44,303 nucleotides of DNA from an uncultured Blautia sp. (GTDB taxonomy: Bacteria; Bacillota; Clostridia; Lachnospirales; Lachnospiraceae): the NCBI GenBank assembly GCA_900765525.1, contig CAAFRY010000038.1, positions 1 through 44,303 on the forward strand, in the 5' to 3' direction. The stretch's first letter is position 1. Every line of letters begins with the position of its first letter. The position numbers and the translations under genes are program-made. This document shows positions 40,144 through 44,303 of this stretch, in pieces. A model generated the notes under the pieces. The model was not told the origin of the DNA. It did no database searches and was given only the letters and a program-made list of their open reading frames with translations.

Positions 40144-41070
40144 ATGGATACATATATTGGATTGGATTATGGAGGAACGAAGCTTCTAATCGGTGAGGTG
40201 GACGGACAGGGAAGGCTTCTGGCGTCCCGCAGATATGATACAGGCAGAAAAACCCAAGAGGAAGCAGCAGCTTATTTAACGGAATGTCTGAGAGATTACA
40301 GGGAAAAGGAAAGCTTTCAGGGAACGCCTGTGGCTGCCGGTATTGGAATTATTGGCATCAGCCACAGGGAAAAGGGAATCTGGCATTCCATGAATCACAA
40401 AGAGGGGGCCGATATTCCTCTGGCTGCTATGGTTTCCCAAATTCTGCAGGTACCGGCGGCTATTGATAATGACGTCCGCAGCAGTACCACAGCAGAGCTG
40501 CTTTGGGGCATAGGAAAATGCAGCCGGAATTTTGTTTACATCAGCGTAGGAACCGGGCTGGCAGCGGGAATTGTGTGTGAGGGACGGATTTTGCGGGGAG
40601 CAAACCAAAATGCAGGAGAAATCGGACACAGTCTGGTGAAGGCTTCCTCTCACAGACAGTGTATCTGTGGAAAAACAGGATGCGCCGAATTATCTGCTTC
40701 AGGATTAGGTATGACGGAAAATATGAGGAGCCGGGGAGGCGGTTGCATGCCGGCCCGGGAGATTTTAGAAAAAAGCCGGCAGGGAGATTCTCTGTGCAGG
40801 GCAGTGAGAGAAGAGGCTGAGATTGTACTGGGCCAGGTCATTGAGAATCTGGTGCGCACGGTGGACCCGGATACCGTGGTGTTGGGCGGCGGCATTATGC
40901 AGGATAGTTTTTTTTATGAGGGTGTAAAAAGTCGTCTTCATCCTGCCACCATGCGGGGCGTTACAGGAGGAGTAAGACTGTCTTCTCTGCATCCGGCCAG
41001 AGCAGGGGTGCTGGGAGCGGCTGCAGTGGCAAAAGAGTATATTGGGTTAGAAAAGGAGAAAATACAATGA
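40144..41070 (+). CDS. ROK-family sugar kinase
   Basis: 308 residues. The phosphate-binding motif GLDYGGTK (6-13), NDVRSSTTAE with catalytic Asp110, NAGEIGH (156-162) and the zinc motif CICGKTGC (173-180, with His162 as a ligand) are all intact, so this is an active-type kinase, unlike the ROK repressor at 25329. Typical substrates are glucose, N-acetylmannosamine, N-acetylglucosamine or fructose. Here the neighbours (NagB-like deaminase, GH20, GH125) favour a hexosamine or mannose substrate. It lies in an operon with nagB: its stop TGA overlaps the nagB ATG (ATGA). AGAGGT precedes the ATG by about 5 bases. The preceding AAGGGAG is farther away. Confidence 0.88.
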   Translation: MDTYIGLDYGGTKLLIGEVDGQGRLLASRRYDTGRKTQEEAAAYLTECLRDYREKESFQGTPVAAGIGIIGISHREKGIWHSMNHKEGADIPLAAMVSQILQVPAAIDNDVRSSTTAELLWGIGKCSRNFVYISVGTGLAAGIVCEGRILRGANQNAGEIGHSLVKASSHRQCICGKTGCAELSASGLGMTENMRSRGGGCMPAREILEKSRQGDSLCRAVREEAEIVLGQVIENLVRTVDPDTVVLGGGIMQDSFFYEGVKSRLHPATMRGVTGGVRLSSLHPARAGVLGAAAVAKEYIGLEKEKIQ

Positions 41071-41795
41071 AAATTCGAATCATGGAAAATGAAAGAAAAT
41101 TTGATGAGGCGGCTGCCTGGATTATCATAGGACAAATGTTAAAAAAACCGGATTCAGTAATTGGCTTATCTACAGGAAATACCACAGGAAATATGCATGC
41201 TATAGTGAGTCAGCTCTATGAGCTTCATCCTTTTGATACTTCACAGGTGACGGTTTTTAATGTGGACGAGCTGGCGGGCCTGCCCAGAAGCTATAAAGGA
41301 AGCTGTTATGCCATGATAAAAAGCCAGATTTGCCAGCCTCTTCATATTAAGGAGGAGAATTTTATCATGCCCAGGACCATGGACATTGATTTTGAAAAAG
41401 AATGTCTTTGGTTTGAGGAAGAACTGAAGAAACGGGGCGGGGCTGACCTTCAGATGTTAGGAATCGGCTGGAACGGCCATATCGGTATTAACCAGCCGGG
41501 AACGCCCTTCGGGAGTAATACATGGGTTTCTCCTATGGACGAACGATTTGAGGCAAAGGTAAGGAGTGAGGTGGATGTACCGGAGGATTATCCCTTAGGA
41601 GGCATTACTTTAGGTATCAAAACTATCATGCAGACCAGAGAAATTGTACTGATAGCCAAAGGAGCGGAAAAAGCGGAAATCATAAAGAAAGCAGTACAGG
41701 GACCGGTTACCGAGGCCATACCTGCTTCTGTTCTCCAGCTGCATCCTAATTGCCAGGTGCTTCTGGACCGTGATGCGGCCCGGCTGCTGTCATAA
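41067..41795 (+). CDS. nagB: Glucosamine-6-phosphate deaminase-like protein (NagB family)
   Basis: 242 residues, with the NagB fold (GLSTGNTTGNM phosphate loop at 33-43). The base Asp67 is in NVDELAG. GIGWNGHIGINQPG (132-145) carries His138, but the position of the second catalytic acid (Glu in NEP) is Gln143 (NQP). Normal role: glucosamine 6-phosphate to fructose 6-phosphate and ammonia. The Glu to Gln change might alter rate, allostery or substrate (for instance galactosamine 6-phosphate or another amino-sugar isomerase). The start overlaps the kinase stop by 4 bases; AAAAGGAG precedes it. With the kinase it completes a short amino-sugar route. Confidence 0.85.
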   Translation: MKIRIMENERKFDEAAAWIIIGQMLKKPDSVIGLSTGNTTGNMHAIVSQLYELHPFDTSQVTVFNVDELAGLPRSYKGSCYAMIKSQICQPLHIKEENFIMPRTMDIDFEKECLWFEEELKKRGGADLQMLGIGWNGHIGINQPGTPFGSNTWVSPMDERFEAKVRSEVDVPEDYPLGGITLGIKTIMQTREIVLIAKGAEKAEIIKKAVQGPVTEAIPASVLQLHPNCQVLLDRDAARLLS

Positions 41796-41846
41796 TTGAA
41801 CAGGCAGTATTGTGTCGTCAGCCCGGGGAAAGGAAGAGTTTAAAGG

Positions 41847-44231
41847 ATGAGAGAAGAATTTTACAGGGATTTGCTAGAAAGCGGATGGATACACAAACCT
41901 CTTACCCTGAAAAAAGAAGCCAGCCTGGAAGAAGAAAGGCGTAAGCAGCAGGTAGTCAGAAGAAAGCCAATCTGGACAGGCTCCGGGGACGGATGCTTTC
42001 ATTCCCGGGGGGAGGGGCAGTGCAGAATAAAAGAGGTAAAAGGGCAGGATTGTCTGGAAATGAGGGGGAAGCTGCGCCTGGGGTTCTGGCCACAGGGTAT
42101 GCCCCAGGACGGTGACTGCGCTTATTATGGAGATTTAAAGGCTGTTCTGGAGAGGAGCCGGGAGGATTGGAGGGATTATAACCGCCTGTCTTTTCTGGTG
42201 TATCCCAACTTTGAAGCCATGCATACCATAAGTCTGGCTGCCTGGGTAAAAAACCAGGGGAAGGAGAAGGTGCCGGATTCCTATAATAGGACAGGACAGC
42301 ATATGTTGAGCCTGGAAAACAGGAAGTGGAATCATTGTATCTGGGAATTTTCCTCTATGGACAGGGATTGTATTACGGAATTAGAATTCCGGTACCGGCT
42401 CAGCGGAAGCGACACTGGAATAGGAGAGGAAGCTGTTTTCTATATCAAAGAAATCTATCTGGAAAAAACAGAAAGAGAAGAAAAGCATACAGGATGGGAC
42501 CTGGAAAAGGACAGTATCTGTTACGATACCTGCGGTTATCTGCCTGAGGAGGAGAAATATGCCCTTACGGACTGTGCAGAGGGAAGTTTTTTTGCAGTAG
42601 ATGCAGAAAGCGGCGAAAAAATTCTGGAAGGAAAAATAGAGCCTTTGTACTGGAAGGAAATCAGATTTGGAAAATTGGATTTTTCCGGGCTGGGGGAAGG
42701 CTGGTACAGGCTTTACACAGATAAAGGTAAAAGCTCTGTGTTTCAGGTGGGAAGAGACTGGTTAGAGGAAATGCTATATAAAGGGCTGAATTTTATATTT
42801 TGTCAGCGCTGCGGGTATCCGGTACCGGGAAAACATGGATGCTGCCACACAGACTGCTATGGGGAGTACCGGGGGATGCGGATACCATACTGGGGAGGCT
42901 GGCATGATGCCGGAGATATGTCTCAGCAGACAGCCCAGACAGCAGAAACCTGCGAATCCCTGTTTTTAACTGCAGCACGGGTAAAGGAAAACCGTCCATT
43001 GTATGCAAGGCTTATGGAGGAAGCCTGCTGGGGCCTGTCCTTTTTGTTTCGGACCAGAGCCGGAGACGGTGTGCGGGCTACCAGCCTGGGGCTGATACGG
43101 TGGACGGACGGAATCCAGGGAAACCAGGACGATGCAGGGAATGTGCGGGTGAACCGTCATGCCCTGGATAATTTTATCTGTGCCTGTGCTTTTGCCGGGG
43201 CTTCCCGGGTTTTGAAAGATTATGACCCGGAGACAGGAAGGGCGGCTCTTGCAGCAGCCCGGGAAGACTATGGCTTTGCCATGGAACAGTATAAAAAATA
43301 CGGTTTTGAATTACCGGTGATGTGGGAACATACCTATGGAAGCAGCCAGGCTTTGTGCCGGGCCATAATCAGTAAATGTGCTGCTATGCTGTTCCTGGAG
43401 ACAGGGGAGGAATGTTATAAGAAGGATGCAGCCTTTTGGGCCAGGGAACTTTTAAAATGTCAGGAAACCCAGGGAAAGATAAAGGGATTTTTCTACAGGG
43501 ATGAGACTCATACCCATATCCAGCACTTTAATCATCAGGCCAGAGAGCAATACTTTGCCCAGTGCCTTGTGCTGAACTGCCGGATTTTTAAAGGAGAGAA
43601 AGAAGAGGAAGTTTTCCGTCAGGCTTTGGAAGCCTATGGCTCTTATCTGGAATTTCTCATGGAAAAGGCCTCTCCATACGGTATGATGCCCAGCGGCCTT
43701 TACCGAGAGGATGAGGCCCGGCACAGAGAAATCTTTCAGAGAATGCACCTTCTCGTTCCCTATGAGGCATGCAGAGAGGATTATGTATGCCAGGTAAGAC
43801 AGGGAGAAAAGCTGGAGGAAGGCCTGTTTCTCAGGCAGTTTCCCGTATGGTTTTCTTTCAGGGGAAATACCAATGTACAGCTTTCTATGGGAGATGGGGC
43901 CCTGACAGCGGGAAGATACCTGGGAAAAGAAAAACTGATACAGGCCAGCGCAGAGCAGATACACTGGGTCAATGGCAGAAATCCCTTCCGCCAATCTCTG
44001 ATGACGGGGAACGGAAAACGGTATGGCAGTTTGTACGGGTTTTTTCCGGGGAACTGTACAGGCCAGCTTCCCGTGGGAATTCAAACTAAAAAAAATGAAG
44101 ATACACCCTTTTGGCCGGCAGGTAATCAAGCTACCCATAGAGAGGTTTGGACAAGCTGCACGATAAAAATGATGGATATTTGTGGAAAACTGATAGAAAA
44201 ATATGATAAAAATGACAATGATTTATTTTGA
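41847..44231 (+). CDS. GH9 family glycoside hydrolase, cytoplasmic
   Basis: 794 residues. The N-terminal region (about 1-310) has beta-sandwich domains. A GH9 (alpha/alpha)6-barrel follows, with the signature YWGGWHDAGDMSQQT; Asp354 and Asp357 fit the catalytic base pair. The C-terminal WVNGRNPFRQS and HREVW segments match GH9; the Glu of HREVW is a candidate proton donor. There is no signal peptide. Most GH9 enzymes are secreted cellulases, but some intracellular ones are exo-beta-glucosaminidases acting on chitosan oligomers. The kinase and deaminase neighbours support an amino-sugar oligomer substrate. AGAGTTTAAAGG precedes the ATG. The remaining 72 bases of the window hold no gene. Confidence 0.83.
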   Translation: MREEFYRDLLESGWIHKPLTLKKEASLEEERRKQQVVRRKPIWTGSGDGCFHSRGEGQCRIKEVKGQDCLEMRGKLRLGFWPQGMPQDGDCAYYGDLKAVLERSREDWRDYNRLSFLVYPNFEAMHTISLAAWVKNQGKEKVPDSYNRTGQHMLSLENRKWNHCIWEFSSMDRDCITELEFRYRLSGSDTGIGEEAVFYIKEIYLEKTEREEKHTGWDLEKDSICYDTCGYLPEEEKYALTDCAEGSFFAVDAESGEKILEGKIEPLYWKEIRFGKLDFSGLGEGWYRLYTDKGKSSVFQVGRDWLEEMLYKGLNFIFCQRCGYPVPGKHGCCHTDCYGEYRGMRIPYWGGWHDAGDMSQQTAQTAETCESLFLTAARVKENRPLYARLMEEACWGLSFLFRTRAGDGVRATSLGLIRWTDGIQGNQDDAGNVRVNRHALDNFICACAFAGASRVLKDYDPETGRAALAAAREDYGFAMEQYKKYGFELPVMWEHTYGSSQALCRAIISKCAAMLFLETGEECYKKDAAFWARELLKCQETQGKIKGFFYRDETHTHIQHFNHQAREQYFAQCLVLNCRIFKGEKEEEVFRQALEAYGSYLEFLMEKASPYGMMPSGLYREDEARHREIFQRMHLLVPYEACREDYVCQVRQGEKLEEGLFLRQFPVWFSFRGNTNVQLSMGDGALTAGRYLGKEKLIQASAEQIHWVNGRNPFRQSLMTGNGKRYGSLYGFFPGNCTGQLPVGIQTKKNEDTPFWPAGNQATHREVWTSCTIKMMDICGKLIEKYDKNDNDLF

Positions 44232-44303
44232 AAAACAAAAAGTCAGGTAAATAATGGATAAAACAAAAAAGAATATAAGATTAAAAGAAAAAAATAATAC
44301 AAA

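Noticed and set aside
43452..44138. 228-residue open frame on the minus strand
   Set aside because: Antisense of the GH9 gene, which keeps GH9 motifs through this region.
1..44303. tRNA, rRNA, CRISPR array, riboswitch or insertion sequence
   Set aside because: I saw no repeat-spacer pattern, transposase motif or recognisable RNA gene; a dedicated covariance search would be needed to exclude small RNAs.

Overview
The window looks like a chromosomal segment of an anaerobic, carbohydrate-fermenting Firmicute, most likely a Lachnospiraceae/Clostridium-like gut bacterium. The reasons are strong AGGAGG-type ribosome binding sites, clostridial-type promoters, YesM/YesN-type sugar sensing, a pyruvate:ferredoxin oxidoreductase, an oxygen-sensitive 4-hydroxybutyryl-CoA dehydratase, CUT1 ABC transporters without their own ATPase, and many glycosidases without signal peptides. 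Assignments rest on motifs and remembered family features; no database search was run.

Layout. (1) 1-539: a minus-strand remnant of a sensor-domain protein, cut off at both ends. (2) 518-3863: a two-component pair (YesM-type kinase, YesN-type AraC regulator) ending in a terminator at 3957-3990. (3) 4053-24906: one very long co-directional cluster of 19 genes with almost no internal gaps. It holds a PPC-domain protein, a sugar ABC importer (lipoprotein and two permeases), an RraA-like enzyme, a TIM-barrel isomerase, a DUF5060/DUF4038 glycosidase, DhaK and DhaL, an RpiB-like isomerase, a beta-propeller protein, a zinc dehydrogenase, PFOR, a two-subunit UxaA-type sugar-acid dehydratase, 4-hydroxybutyryl-CoA dehydratase, thiolase, crotonase and 3-hydroxybutyryl-CoA dehydrogenase. 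It ends in two hairpins. (4) 25329-31922: a ROK-type repressor with three matching AT-rich palindromes upstream, then a carboxylate-type transporter, a hydantoinase A homologue, an ImmA/IrrE-like metalloprotein and an FAD oxidoreductase. (5) 32129-36164, minus strand: an AIM24-family protein and a GH125/GH20 pair (mannose and N-acetylhexosamine removal). (6) 36385-37911: a DUF4127 protein. (7) 38092-39884, minus strand: a YheO-like PAS/HTH regulator and a LacI regulator. (8) 40144-44231: ROK kinase, NagB-like deaminase and GH9 enzyme, divergent from lacI, with two LacI/cre-like operators.

How the genes may work together. The large cluster reads as sensing, import, intracellular glycoside cleavage and two catabolic arms. 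One arm (TIM isomerase, DhaKL, RpiB-like) resembles tetrulose (erythrulose-type) catabolism, and the RpiB homologue lacks the ring-opening histidine, which would suit an acyclic substrate. The other arm (dehydrogenase, UxaA-type dehydratase, PFOR, AbfD-type radical dehydratase, crotonase, HBD, thiolase) has no aldolase, no sugar-acid kinase and no butyryl-CoA dehydrogenase. PFOR and both dehydratase subunits overlap by 3-4 bases. I infer that a sugar acid may be dehydrated to a 2-oxo acid, oxidatively decarboxylated to a hydroxyacyl-CoA, dehydrated by the radical enzyme and thiolysed to acetyl-CoA. This is the best candidate for an undescribed system here. The right-hand third looks like host or dietary glycan salvage (mannose, GlcNAc/GlcN). 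No tRNA, rRNA, CRISPR array or insertion sequence was recognised.
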